64,000 nucleotides of DNA from Calcarisporiella thermophila CBS 279.70. Taxonomy: Eukaryota; Calcarisporiellomycota. This document shows, piece by piece, positions 43,758 to 56,039 of the stretch; the stretch's first letter is position 1, and each line of letters begins with the position of its first letter. The notes beneath the pieces were generated by a model. That model was given only the letters and a program-made list of their open reading frames with translations. It was not told where the DNA came from and ran no database searches. The translations under genes and the position numbers were made by a program. Where the stretch lies: assembly GCF_041956535.1 (NCBI RefSeq), contig NW_027192212.1, positions 140,970 to 204,969 of the forward strand, written 5' to 3'.

Positions 43758-45767
43758 CTACGAGCGCCAATTTGGATGGCCAGCCTCATGGGAGGATGAC
43801 GTTGGGGGTGCTTGCGGGATTTCGTCGAGATCTTCCCACTCCGCAGCGCCATTTCGAACTTGCCACTGAGACGGCGGAGGCCGATTCTCAGCCTGCTGCG
43901 GCTCAGCATACCCGGGGCCATCATCCCGATCGGCATAGTGCGATCGCCCGTAGAGCGCATCGTCGGGCCCCTTGTCCATCCCATATCCATAGCCCCCGCC
44001 ATAGCCGCGGGCCTGCTCCCCAAGGTCCTCCTCCCCCCGATAGTGGGGCTCATACCCTGCCGCACCGTGTCGGTGATGGTCCGGCTGCATCCCCTCGTAG
44101 GAGGCGGGCGCCAACGGCGGCCCCGAGAGCGAGTTCCGATGGCTGGACGCGAGCTCGATATCGTTGACGTCCGAAACACTGGCGCTCGAATACAGCGCGG
44201 GGTCACGCCCTATGCTGATGGGTGGCTTGCCGAAGTCGCGTCGGACACTCTCGAAGGGGACCGAGTAGAACTCGTCGTGCTGCTTACGTTTGCTGCGACG
44301 AATGAAGAGGAAGATGGCGGCGCCCAACGCCGCAAGGCCAACCACGCCGCCTGTGATGCCGCCCGCCAGAGCCGGAACGGACGGTCCGTTGCCTGCAGCG
44401 GGACTGCTGCCGCTTTTAAGGTCGGAGCTGGCCGTGGAGGTCGGGGCCGAATTCTGAGCCGAATCGGCCGGGGTCTGGGGAGAGGCGGCCGAACCGGACT
44501 TGGTTGCCGAAGGAGGCGAACTCGAGGGAGAGGTGGAGGCGGGGGGCGCTGCAGCGGTCAAGTCGAGTCGATCCGGCGTGTATTGCGTCAACCAAGTCCA
44601 AGTGTTGGTGTCCAAAGCGAAGATGGTATTGTCGCCTACATCCGATTCGCCTTCTTTAATCTGCCCAAATGCACACACCATTCGAGTGCCGGCCATCGTA
44701 CAGGAATGCTCTTGCCGACCGGCCGGCTTAGTTCCCTGCGTGGTTGGAGCGCTCCACGTGGGCGGATTCTGGGTCGTGTCGAGCACGGCAATATCCGAAT
44801 AATAAGTGGAATAGTCCGCGTTGGAACCCCCGAATAGGATGATTTTTCCATCGTGAGTCGCGACCGTGGAATGGCCCTGGCGCGGAGCAGGAAGAGCCCC
44901 GCCTGCGGTCTAATGGTAGGGCCAACATAAGGTCCAGAAAAACAAACGCTCGCAGACGGTACTTACCAGCGTGGTCCATGAACTCGTGCGCACATTATAG
45001 CAGTCGATCCGGCTCATCTCCACCAATGCCTCTTTTCCAGCTGCCCCCCCGATCACGTAAATATTGTCACCCACCATGACCAGCCCATGATGAACGCGTG
45101 CATTTGGAGCGCCAGAGGCCGTCGCCCTCACAAAATTTGTTCCCGGACTCTGAGTTGTGTCCAGCAACCACAATTCATTCGTCACGGGGTTTTCCGTGTT
45201 TGGGTCTTCTCCAGCCCAGACATACAATTTACCGTCCGAAAGATGCGACACCATATTTCTGCCCTGCCTCCTCCTCGGATCCGGCAATACGGCCCCTTCC
45301 GGATGATTCCAGGTACCTGAAACCGTGTTATAGTAATAGAATGGGGATGGCTCAGAGATGTTCCCTCCGTAGAGATACAGATGTTTGTTTCCAGGGCCAC
45401 CAACGGAAAAGCCTGGGAACGCTACTGCTGGGCCGGTACTGCTGGGCTCGCTAGCGAAATTGTAGTCACTGCCTCCCAACGCGAAAGACTGCGTCATATC
45501 GAGGACTAAAAGCTCGTTAGTGGATTGCTTGGTGGCTTCCACCGTCATGCCACCATACAGATATAGCCTAGTGCATCAAAACAAGAGCGTTGAAATGAAA
45601 GAACACAGTGAATAAACCAAAATTATCGTCATTGGACATGATTGATTGTTTCCATACTTATTGTCGACCAAAGCAGCACCATGGCCCCAACGTTTCTGTG
45701 GAGTCAGTGCAAGAGTAGCGGAAGTTAGAGACCCTAAGAGGATACAAGTCAAGAATGCTCGTTTCAT
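43758..45767 (-). CDS. type I membrane protein with kelch beta-propeller
   Basis: Three exons (45767-45658, 45567-44967, 44909-43758) close to 620 residues. A signal peptide (MKRAFLTCILLGSLTSATLA) is followed by kelch repeats covering about 25-345: RWGHGAALVDNKLYLYGG, HLYLYGG, GRNMVSHLSDGKLYVWAG, RVHHGLVMVGDNIYVIGG and RQGHSTVATHDGKIILFGG. A Ser/Pro/Ala-rich stalk leads to one transmembrane helix at about 416-440, rich in Gly/Ala, then RRSKRK and a 170-residue cytoplasmic tail rich in Tyr, Gly, Asp and Pro (many PPxY-like or YG motifs). Such extracellular kelch receptors-by-shape are common in early-diverging fungi and have no known function. Galactose oxidase relatives share the propeller, but I see no catalytic copper ligand pattern. 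Confidence 0.85.
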
Positions 45768-47117
45768 CGGTGCATTGGATGGAGAGGAAAAATAAATAAT
45801 CGAATGCTACAATCTCGGAACAAAGCCAAAGTTCAATATGCTAACGCCCTCCTTGTTTGCGCGTGCTGGGAACTCCAGAGGCGCGAGATGATTGTATAAA
45901 AAAAAATGTGGCACCAGAATTAACAAAGTGACACCGAAATTCTCGGTTTAATCCGCATCCATAGTAACTGGTTCTTCGAGAGGGCGCGAGTGGCTTGGTA
46001 ACCCTAAGTCGGTTCCTTTTTGACAAAGCGGAAAAGAATCTCGCCTCTATTTTTTCAGCTGGCTGTTCTCTTCTCTAGTCCCCTATCACATGCTTATTCT
46101 AACCCCCTATTCAAATAGGCGAAAGCCTATCTCTGCGCCTAACTCGAGCCATAGCACCGCAGAGACACAGTTTGGAAATAAAAATTGCCCGCTAAAAACA
46201 ATGCGCCAAGAGGAGTGAATAATCTCCTCTGCCGCCTTTTCTTCCATCTCTATCCAACTGCGAATGGCTGCTCGAGTTTGCACTGGTTCCAGCGCTTGTT
46301 CCCAAACTAGCTTATCTCAGCACCCATTGGTCCGCGTCCCAACGAAGCTCTTAGGGCCATAAAATTGAACATTTATATTGGGGCTGCGTTTTTCTGAATA
46401 GTATGGACAGTTTCACTATCTTTTTGAAAAATGTCCGGATATTGCCAGATAGGTTCTGATTCGATTCGATTCAACCTACTTGCCGTCGGGCCACACACGC
46501 AAAAGCGGAAGTTTTCATTCGGCTCGCTCTTTCAAGAATAATCTGTAACGGCCAAAAGAATGCTTATGGAAGAGATACCACGCACTCTACATGCTGGATC
46601 TGGCTGAATGGTATACACTCAAACCCCCCGGCAAGGGCCTTGCCTATCGCCAGTGGAGGGACTTGCCCAAATAATTTCTTTGCCCAGGTCCCCGGCTTGG
46701 GGAAATTTTAAAGATTTAATTTAACTAGAATGGAATAGCCAATGTTTCCCTTTGTTTTTAACTATATTCTTTTGACACAGTAGAGCGGGTTGCATGACTG
46801 GGGATAGAAAGAGGGACTTAAGAGGCCATCCCCGTGGCATGACACGAGGCATCCTTCTTTAAACTGTGCAGTTAAGCCCGTCTGCACCTCGCTTGATTCC
46901 TCCCACCATACGATCCCCCCCTCCCCTCTGATAGAGTACGGTGAGAGGCAATCTCGGTGGACCCTCCTTGGCTACCGTTATCCTGACTGCGCCGAAAATA
47001 AAAACCAGTGGCTTATCCCTTATTGTTCCTTACTGTCGCAATTTGCTCTTTCTCATAAACAAAAACGTTTCTTTTTATTGATCGAAATTCCCCGGGCACA
47101 AACATCACTTATCCAAA
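45768..47117. other. divergent promoter spacer, nothing seen
   Basis: 1.35 kb between the divergent kelch and CCHC genes. It contains a CAAAACG-rich leader just upstream of 47118 and no supported frame, tRNA or repeat. Confidence 0.45.
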
Positions 47118-50100
47118 ATGGATCTGAATCCCACTGCCATTGCCAATAAGCTAGACACAAACATGGATCCGAGTGCTGCTATCACAACTCTTCGTGTTGA
47201 TCATGCCACTATAACCAAAGAGCTTGCGCGCTTTAGGGCGTGCGACGACCTGACTCGTAGCTTCTATTGCCGGGAATGGTCCCAATCCATTTATAAGCGC
47301 CACTTTGCTTGGAATGCTAAAACGCAAGAGGATGTGCAGCAGCAGCAACAGCAACAGCAGCAAAGGGATTCGACAAAAGGCAGCGCTGCATCGAGCATAA
47401 AGCCAAAGAAGTCAAAGGTTGCGACGGTGTGCCAAGGACTAGAGCGAACCATTGAAGAGAATGGGAATAGCCTGGATGAACAGGAGATCACCATTCAAAC
47501 GGTGGCCTCGGATATCCGGGAATGGATCACCTCTCCGTCCGCTCTCTTCACTCTCCCCGATGTCTTTTCTCCAGTGGAGCTCGATTCATTCCCCCCTTCC
47601 GTCCCCATGCCTGACCACGAAGACGATCCAACCTATCTACTCGATCCGCTCCTGATCCATAAAGCGTGCATATCATTGCCTGGCCACGGCTTCCAGCTGT
47701 TGAAGCATATTACCAGGGATGTCCTTCTTTCACATATACAGCCGCAATGCCATCATACCCGCCCGGAATTCAAAACGCCATCCGAGTTAGAGGTCGAGCG
47801 ACGTATCCTTAACGATGACTTAGCCACTGCTCATCAGCGCAGTCTTGAGGACGCCCACGATCTTCTGAACAAGGTGTGGCGCCCAACCCTCGATTTTTTG
47901 CAGCGGATGCTCCGCCTCGATGCACAGCGGCACCAGGCCATCGGCCGCGGATGCGTGGAGACGGCGTCGAACTTCTGCCGCACCCACAAGAAGCTTCTGC
48001 AGGGTTTCAACGAGTACTGGACCCCCGTCGTGGAGGCGCACCGTAAATCGCGGAAAACGTGTGAGGAGCTCGATGCCGCGTTCAGCGAATACCTCGGTCA
48101 CTGGCAGACGGTGGCCGATCGATGGCAAGAGGAATTCGTCGAGGTGCATACCCAGCAGGCGGAGCAGTTTGCGGAGGACTTCTTGGACTTTTGCACGCAG
48201 AGCGTGACCGAGGCCGCAGCGCGCCTGAAGAAAAAGGTGGACGCGGGTGGGGCTTCGCGAGAAGAGCTCAAGGGGGCACCTCAGATGGCGCGCGAAGCGG
48301 TCATCGCGTACATCAACGCCGCCATTCCCCGCCTGCGTGCCCAGCTTGGGCATGCACGCTCCATGATCCAGCACAAGTGCAAGGAGTTCCCGGCCGAGAT
48401 CCAAGCCCTTGAGGACCTGTGGGCCACTTCGCAAGCCAACGTCGTGGGTCGCCTGGAGAAAGCCGCCAACAAGGAGTTTCGTAAGCGGCTAAAGCGGCTC
48501 GAGCAACTGCACCAACAGTTGCGCCAGATGAGCCTCGCTGAGTTCCACGAGCTCTTCCCGGCGAGCGACTTCGCGATGGTGTGCCTGCGGTGCCTGGAGC
48601 TGCTGATGATGGACGGCGAGCTCGAGGAGGCGGCTCAGCTGAGGCACTACTACGAGTCGTGCTTCGAGCCCTTGGCCTTGGAGCTCGGCGAGAGGCGCCA
48701 GAAATTGCTCGAGGAATTCCGCGAGGGAGTGGTGACGGGCCGCCGGGAGCTCGCGGGGATTTTGGGCCGGCTTTTCCTGAAGGAGGGCCTCCGAATTCAG
48801 GAGGAGAACCTGGCGCTCAAAAAGCAAGAGATGTTTTTGAAGGAGCTGGGTGCCTCGGGAGGAAACAGCGCGGCGGTAGAAGAGGTCGGCTCCAATGGCG
48901 GGGGCGGAGGCGGCAAAAAGAAGAATAAAAAGAAGAAGAAGAAGCCGGCCGGCACGCCCACGACGGTGGCGGTGCAGCATGCCGATCAGGCGTCGGAGTC
49001 CTCGTCCATGCCGGGGACGCCGACGGTTGAGCGCAGTGCCGAGGAGCAAGAGCTGCCCCCTCCGCCGGCCGAGGACACAAAGGAGAAACGAGAGGCCATC
49101 ACCAAGTCACCCCAACCCAAGATACCTCCCATGCAATCGATACACTCAGGGGAGCGAGTAGAACGACCACCCCCACCACGACCCTCCCCCACAGGTGAGC
49201 CGGCCACGGAAAAGAAGAAGGAGAGAGAGCGGAAAAAAGCCAATGGTCATGCGGTCGCGCCCCCCCGAGACGAATTCCCTGTCCCCATCGCTGAGTCTGT
49301 AGTGCCTGCCTCGCTACCCCCACCAGCGCCTCCCGCACCCGAAGCCCCCCTCTCCCCATCCCCATCGCCGCAGCATCGCGAGGCCCAAGCGGACGAGAAG
49401 GGGGCGATGGTGGGGGGGGTGGGCGAGAAGGCGGTGGCATCCAAGGAAACGAAAGGGACAAACAAAGCATTACCCGTGGAAGATACCCCGGCTGACAAGA
49501 TTCCAGTCGCCTCGATCGTCAACGAACCCCAACCCGTCTCAGGTGAGCAGCACCACTTGGGGTCGGGCCCAGCGGCAGAGCCCACCACATCCTCGCCCGC
49601 ACCCACCGACCAGCAGCCAACCGGCACAGGGTCAAATCTGGACAACGTCCCTCGTGCCGAACTCATGGCATTGGTGAATTCTCTGCATGCGGAGAACGCC
49701 CAGCTGATGGCCACGATCACTAGCATGCACCAAGAGATGCAGGGTATCACGAACCGCTACATGGAGGTGGTGAATGTTTTGCGTGAGCGCGAACAACAAG
49801 CCATCCACGCCGCCGAGCAGCAGCAGAAGCAAATCGAAGAAGCACAAAAATATATCCAAGCCCTGGAAACGCGGCTTCAGCAGCTGGAGTTGGAGCGCCG
49901 CTCTGCGGCGGCGCTTCCCTCGTCGCCCATGTTCGAGACCTTGACGTTGGGCGGAGCACTGCCGCGACCGGGAAGCAGCTGCAGCAACGTTGGGGCTGGC
50001 TCAAATGCCGCGATTGGAACCCGAGACGGGCTCGCGGTGGGCTCACCCGCATTTGGGATGAGAGCCTCGTCCACCTCCTCGGCGCCGGGTACGGTCTCCA

Positions 50101-50622
50101 ACGGGCTTGGCAGCTATACCCCCGCGGCGCCCTCTGAACATGCGCCCGTCTCCTCCTCGACCTCCTCGACCTCCGCGACCCCTCTGGCCGCTCCTTCCTC
50201 CGTGCAAAATCCGGCCAGCCAGATTACTCACCCCCCCGGGCTCTCCTCCTACTTTTCCCACCCGCTTACCGACACCCATGCGGCGCTGCACTCCCCCTTT
50301 GGAACGGGCAGCAGCATTTGGTCCACCTCCAGCTCGGTTCCGCTATCGCGCTATGGAAGTAGTGGGGGCCAAGGGCCGCCCGGGTTTGCTCGGCGTGTTG
50401 GCGGAAGTGTGCGATGTGGAAACTGTGGAGGAGTGGGGCATGTAAGCGCCGAATGCACTGTAAGTGTAGAATGAGTTCTTTTTGCTTCGTCGCCTTGAAA
50501 CGGGATGTGGATAGACTGAAAACTTGTTTCCCCCCCCTCCCCTGTGCTCGTTGTAGGATGCTTGCCGGTATTGTGGAGTGCGGGGTGCGCATCTCTCCGA
50601 GGCTTGTCCAATGCAACTATAG
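47118..50622 (+). CDS. large coiled-coil protein with C-terminal CCHC zinc knuckles
   Basis: Two exons (47118-50459 and 50557-50622) close to 1,135 residues. Residues 1-130 include a polyQ tract (CAG DNA near 47335-47365). Residues about 230-590 are nearly all alpha-helical and highly charged, with conserved-looking aromatic turns (FCRTHKKLLQGFNEYW, LGHWQTVADRWQEEF, VCLRCLELLMM). A polybasic stretch (KKKNKKKKKK) separates this from a long Pro/Ser/Glu disordered region. A short coiled coil lies near 870-950. The C-terminus has a zinc knuckle (CGNCGGVGHVSAEC), then, after the intron, a second one with an extra residue before its His (CRYCGVRGAHLSEAC). I do not recognise the helical domain. The knuckles suggest RNA binding. 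Codon bias toward G/C in the helical part is stronger than in the ends. Confidence 0.8.
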
Positions 50623-50960
50623 AGATTGTTTATTGTCGTTTTTTGCTTTCCCTCTTTAATGTTTGTGATATTTCCTGTAAATAATTATATTTTTTTTTCC
50701 CATATTTCTCGAGAGGACTCTTTAATTAGGACTTTATTTTTCTCTTTTTATTTTTATTTTTCCAAAAAAAAAGTGGATGGAACACTTGTTGATTTTTCTT
50801 GTAATGCTTTTTTTTTTTCATCTCGACCTACTCTATCTTTCCTCAAAATCTGAAATATATGGTAAGCGCAATTTATATGTAGCTGGAAAAATATACAGAC
50901 GCCACTAGGTTGTTCACCGAAGCCATAGATACAAGACTACTAATACTACATGTGTTTGGG
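50623..50960. other. convergent 3' spacer, T-rich
   Basis: Long T-runs (near 50690, 50770 and 50808) and nothing coding. Confidence 0.5.
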
Positions 50961-51756
50961 TTAATACTTCATCAAGTACACGTGCTGGAACTCGCTCTTG
51001 CCCAGCACCACCTTCTTCAGCTTGCCCAGATTGCGGGTGTCCTCCTCCACCGTGTGCGCCAGCCTCTGGATCTGGGGCGTGAGCTTCGACAGCTGGGTGT
51101 GGAATCGGGCGAGATCATGTCGCAATTCCAGGACCAGCGCAAGCAAGTCTTTTGCGTCTCCCGCACTCTTCCTCCCCTCTGCGCCTGCCCCGGCGCCTTC
51201 TCCTGCTCCACCGGTTCCGCCGCCTCCATCCTCCACCCGCGGCTGGTACGATGCGACCGTGGCGGGCGACGAGGCGGGCGGCGCCAAGGACACCGAGGAC
51301 GAGCTCTTCCTGCCCCGCGGCTGCGGCCGTCGTTTCACCTTGCTCAAGCCCTCGCGCTCGCCTCGGCGAAACTCCGGGTGCCAAAACACCACCTCTCTGC
51401 GTGAGCTGCAATGCCGCATGCGCCGTCCATCCGTCACGCGCCGAAACCCATAGATATTCAGCTGCCGCACAAATGACGAGAATTTGGAGTGTTTGAAGAC
51501 GAGGGGGAGCACATGGGTGGAGAAGTCGGGGATGTTGTGAATGATGAAGTGGGTCCCCTGCGGCGACCAAGAAATAAGATGCGGGTGGCTCTGCGATTCT
51601 AAGAGGCTAAAATGGCCCGAAGGGATTAAATGCATGGTCGGCAACCATGCTCAGTCGGAAAAAAAAAAAAGAAGCGGAGGAATCTTACTCAAAGAGCTTG
51701 CTGGCGAAATGGGGGAAAATGTCCGCGTTCTGCGATGCTTGGGAGGACAATGTCAT
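50961..51756 (-). CDS. heat-shock-factor-type DNA-binding protein
   Basis: Two exons (51756-51689 and 51606-50961) close to 237 residues. The HSF-type winged helix spans about 12-110: FASKLFDLLESQSHPHLISW, FSTHVLPLVFKHSKFSSF, then VRQLNIYGFRRV, the recognition helix and turn, and FWHPEFRRG. A basic linker (KVKRRPQPRGRK) and a Gly/Ala-rich stretch precede a C-terminal heptad-rich helix (LLALVLELRHDL ... LAHTVEEDTRNLGKL) that could form the oligomer. No activation domain follows. At 237 residues it is much shorter than Hsf1 or Sfl1, so it may be a specialised regulator. The start was moved to a small first exon because the frame upstream of residue 24 otherwise lacks the first helix of the domain. 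Confidence 0.9.
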
Positions 51757-52169
51757 GGCTGGAGAGGGAGCGGGCTGGTTTTACGGAAATAGAGGCGTTA
51801 GAATGACAAGATAAGAGCGAGAAGTCGAAGCCAGAACAAGAGGGAAATAGAGTTGGAGCGGGGACCATAGCCAGTGCAAATATTCTCTATGTATAGAAAT
51901 AGGCGGTTTGCTTCCCACACATTCGGAGTAGGGTGAGGAAAGAGCTGAAAATCGGCACGGTGAGGGTGCGCAAGGCAACCACGATGCAAAGGCGAAAGAC
52001 TAGGTGGATGGCAATGCGATCCTGGCGCAATCTCTGCCCAGCCTTGCTCTCCCATTCCCCGCCTCTATAGGAGAGTGACGTATGGGGCCATCTGAAGGCA
52101 ATCTGATACCCACTCTCTAGCGATAAAAGGTCCATATTGTTTTTTTTCGGAAGCCACGATATTAAAAGC
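51757..52169. promoter_or_regulatory. divergent promoter, HSF-like gene and ABD1
   Basis: 413 bases between the two start codons. I see no perfect run of nGAAn heat-shock units. One GAAGTCGAAGCCAGAAC stretch at 51820-51836 has loosely spaced GAA triplets. Confidence 0.35.
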
Positions 52170-53386
52170 ATGGATTCGACGTCGCCACCTTCAACGTCCC
52201 CAAACAAACGCAAGGCCCCCTATGATCCTGCGGGCTATTCCAACAAGGCGGCCAAGCATCGCTCCGACCAAACGGCCAACGCTGTGGCCATGCACTACAA
52301 CATGCGGCCCGAAGTAGGTGTCGAGCGTCGCAAGGAGTCTAATATCTACCAGCTTAAATGCTTCAACAACTGGATCAAATCCGTATTAATTCATCGATAT
52401 GCACGGCCTGGGATTCATGTCCTTGACATGGGATGTGGAAAAGGAGGCGATTTGCTAAAGTGGGATAAGGCCCGGATCGCGGGCTATGTGGGTGCTGGTT
52501 AGTCGAGCAACTCCTTCAGAGGACACTTCTCGAGATGCGATTTAAAAGTCCTTTTCTCTAACTCTATCCCCCTTAGATGTGGCGGAGGTTTCTATACGGC
52601 AAGCTGAAGAACGATACCGTAATCTAAGGCGCGCTCGCTTCTCCGCGCACTTTTATGCCCTGGATTGCTACACGGTAAGCCCGTACATAGTACACTCTTG
52701 CCCTCGCAACTCACCCCATGGATGTCTCGCTCTAGACGCCCTTAACAAGCGTCCTCAGATCCCCCCAAACATTTCACATCGTCACCATGCAATTCTGCAT
52801 GCACTACGCATTTGAGACAGAGGCTAAGGCGCGTATGATGCTGCGGAACGTCACCTCCAATCTGGCCCGCGGCGGATACTTCATCGGGACGATTCCAGAC
52901 GCGTACTGGATTGTAAAAAAACTCAAATCGGTAGAGGGCTTGGAGATCGGAAATAGCATCTATAGTATTCGTTTTGATCAGCGGGAGAGCTTCCCCCTAT
53001 TCGGGTGCCGCTACAACTTCCACCTGGAGGATGCAGTCGACTGTCCTGAGTATTTGGTGCACTTCCCGACCTTTCAAAAGTAAGTGAATGAGTGTGTGGG
53101 AGGGAAGGAGAGGGGGTGCAAGTGTCTCCGCGACCCATAGGATCTCCACCATTCAACGACAATAACTCACTCCATTTTTCATAGGTTGGCCAGGGAGTAT
53201 GGCCTGACGCTGATGTACAAGCAGCGCTTCCACGAGCTTTATGACGACGCTCGCCGTGATCCCGAATTCCTCTCTCTTCTCTATAGAATGGGCGTGATCA
53301 AGACGTCACCCGAGCCCAGAGGATTGTCGGAGGAAGAGTGGGAGGCAGCGGGAATCTACTTGTCATTTGCCTTCAAGAAAGAATAG
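52170..53386 (+). CDS. ABD1: mRNA cap guanine-N7 methyltransferase
   Basis: Four exons (52170-52497, 52577-52674, 52736-53079, 53185-53386) close to 323 residues. The enzyme methylates the cap guanine of nascent mRNA using S-adenosylmethionine. Residues 38-70 ([23 protein letters not shown]) and the SAM motif [15 protein letters not shown] (84-98) are characteristic of the family. So are [39 protein letters not shown] and the C-terminal YLSFAFKK. It is shorter than yeast Abd1 (436 residues), mostly by loss of the N-terminal extension, which here is a short Lys/Pro-rich segment. The internal ATG at 52170 is preferred over one 33 bases upstream because the latter adds only a hydrophobic stretch. 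Confidence 0.95.
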
Positions 53387-54016
53387 CGAATCAAAAAAAA
53401 AAAACGGGAAAAAATGTAAGAAAATAGTCGGGCTTGATCTTTCGTTTCTACACTCTTTGAACCGCAACTTGTATGTATTTTTTGTATCTTCCGGCACGCT
53501 TTCATTAATTTATGACAAAAGTCGCCATACAATACCCCCATTTACTGGCCTTCATTGTTTCGAGAGAAGCATCGCATTTTGATAGTTCGTTGAGATCGAC
53601 TAGATAAAAAAAAAATCAAAACTTAAAATCAGTTAATACGTGACCATGAAAAGTAATATTTTAAAGAATGGACCTTTACTGAAGAAAACCCTATAGAGTT
53701 AAAGGATAGGGTCATCAACTGCACCATAATTTGCCCATCTTTTGCTCCCGGCCCGACCTATAATATGAAGAAAAGGAGTGAAGGACATGAAAGAAGGGGG
53801 TGATATATCAGAAAAACGTGGTACGATAATACTCTATATCATTGTCTGCAGGAAAAAGGAGTGGAAAAAAAGAACAAAATGGGCGAGGATGTTAAGGAAA
53901 AAGAAAGAAAATAAAAAAAAAATTGCGCAAAAAAATATTGAAGATCAGATATAGGTATATAATGTAAAAAAAGAGAAAACTTTTCAACAAGCTAAATTCC
54001 GAGGCTGTGCCTCAAA
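53387..54016. other. AT-rich spacer before tRNA, nothing seen
   Basis: The composition turns sharply AT-rich after ABD1. Only A-runs and short frames occur. Confidence 0.45.
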
Positions 54017-54089
54017 GCCCTTGTGGCCTAATGGATAAGGCGTTGGACTTCTAATCCAAAGATTGCGGGTTCAAGCCCCGCCAGGGGCT
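54017..54089 (+). tRNA. tRNA-Arg (anticodon TCT)
   Basis: The 73-base sequence folds as a full cloverleaf. The acceptor stem is GCCCTTG/CAGGGGC with one T-G pair, the D arm GGCCTAATGGATAAGGC, the anticodon stem TTGGA/TCCAA with loop CTTCTAA (anticodon TCT, decoding AGA), and the T arm GCGGG-TTCAAGC-CCCGC. There is no intron. A T-run follows after about 8 bases and can serve as the RNA polymerase III terminator. Confidence 0.95.
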
Positions 54090-54733
54090 CTTCAGCTTTT
54101 TTGTGTTTTATTTTTTTATTATTACATAGAGTTTGAATCGACTTGAAAATGTTCTAGAATTACGTGAAAATCAGAATAGTACGGCCCCTTATACCATAGA
54201 ATCCTTCGTATACCTTTTCAACATCTTTAGGAAAACTTCGCAGTATAATAGTTATTTGCAAAGTATACCGCTTTTCTTTATGAGAATATCTCTATCTAAT
54301 CGAGAATATTATTAATTTTAAAGTTAGAGGAAAGGTTTTTAAATCTTTATTGTTCATCAACTATGGCAGAGATGATGGCCTCTTCATCGAAAAGAAGATG
54401 CTCTATCTTGGAGAGAATTCTCTTCAAAGAAATTGCCACTAAGTACTCTTAAAAGTCGAAAAAGAAAAGTACTATGATATGGTAATCGAACCATTTTTTC
54501 CAAATATAACAAATAAACAAAATGTAAAATATTATACATACAGTGTTGCACTAAATAAATATTACTTTATTGCTTCTTGTAACCCAATCTCCCGCACTCA
54601 TCTCTATGCTTTCTGACATACAATACAGATACTTAGTGCAAAATACAGAGCTCCATAATCGATCAATGGCGGCCATTATGCATTGGCTATCGATGCAGAT
54701 CCAGCAGAAAATCAATTAGACTGACTTGTAGCC
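54090..54733. other. AT-rich spacer, nothing seen
   Basis: Short frames only. A possible polymerase III terminator (TTTTTT) lies just after the tRNA. Confidence 0.45.
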
Positions 54734-54970
54734 CTAGGACCCTACTTCCACAGTGGGGTCCTTTGGCCTCACTTCATACTGCAAGTACAGTGCCGGGTCA
54801 AATATTGTACCAGCACACAGATCTTTAGTAGCACTATGCGCGTATGCCTGCCACATATCATCACTTACTCATAACACGTATCTCTTCTATTGGAGCTCTC
54901 GTTCAATCGCCTTGTTGCCCAGCACGGGTCCACCCTTTGCATACCAATCAGCGAAGCGTGCTAGGACGAC
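54734..54970 (-). pseudogene. relic of an unidentified coding sequence
   Basis: One minus-strand frame reads as protein on both sides of two in-frame stops about 15 bases apart: ARFADWYAKGGPVLGNKAIE before, and DMWQAYAHSATKDLCAGTIF then FDPALYLQYEVRPKD after, ending at a TAG at 54734. The stops plus missing flanks mark a pseudogene. A transposable-element origin is plausible given the neighbourhood, but no family is recognised. Confidence 0.45.
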
Positions 54971-56039
54971 TCACCTACATTTCCCCCCTTGATAAGAATT
55001 GGGGTTCTTCGTTGTTACTTTGCTGCATTTTCGTTGCTTACTTGCGTTATTCTTAGTAAAATATTTGATTATTAACAAGAAAGTCAAGATAGAATTGATA
55101 AGTAGGAGGAAGAGATGTATATATTGTTATTCATTGCTCTGTACTGAACAAAAAAAGACTGGCCATTTAGGGGGGGGGGGGTAACGAAAAATAGAAAACT
55201 AGACTTGGAGAAGTTACTCTCATTCTAGTAATAGTGCCGCTCAAAAGCCCGTTCTACCACTGTACTCTGTTTGCAACACCTATTGCGGAACCGCTCGATC
55301 TCACGCTACTTTCCCGCTCTTACCCATCTGGTTTATAAAATGCTGTCGACACCAAAATTGGAAAAATTGGTATCTCGAATGATAATCAAGTAATGTCAAA
55401 GAGGAAAGTAATACGGCCCCGTTGTACCTTCCTAAGTTCTGAGTCAAGCGTAATACAGGCAGCGTGTAATCAGCACAGGTACTAAGACGTAAGCTATTAA
55501 TATTTACTATAGGGTTGAAGTTCGAAAAAAGATCTGCAAAAACCACACCTGAGTTTTATAACTTATTCTTATACGAAATATGATTTGCAAGAAACAATCT
55601 GAATGACAATCAGAGATATCGTGAATGGCATCGAAAGATGAGTGGATCATTAGCAGCATTACTATTGTAGCCACCTTTCGTTTTTGGAGCTTCGGCTATG
55701 TTTTATAAATGAAATTTACAACAGTTAGCAATATAGTATTCTGAGAGCCAGCAAAGGTATGAGTACGTCTCTCCGCTCACTACCACTCTGCAAAAAGATA
55801 TGTACAATATAACTGTCCAGGTGTAGGGCATTTTTATTAAACGTAACCTTTTCTGTTCTTAATATTGATAAACATCAAAAATAAAGAAATCCAATTAGGG
55901 GATGTGAAGAGAATGTGCCTAACTTCCCTATATTTTTAAGGAGAAAGGTAGCCATGTATGAGAAAGAAGAAAAACAAATAAAAACAACGAAGAAAAGTCA
56001 CACTTGAAAGCGATATCTTCATGTTCTTGGTTGTCCATG
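54971..56039. other. AT-rich spacer, possible element debris
   Basis: Includes a G-run near 55171-55180 and an 81-codon minus-strand frame (55546-55301) without recognised similarity. No intact gene. Confidence 0.35.

Noticed and set aside
43742-44837. Plus-strand frames of 141 and 341 codons opposite the kelch gene
   Set aside because: Shadows of the phase-closed kelch protein exon. They contain no recognisable domain.
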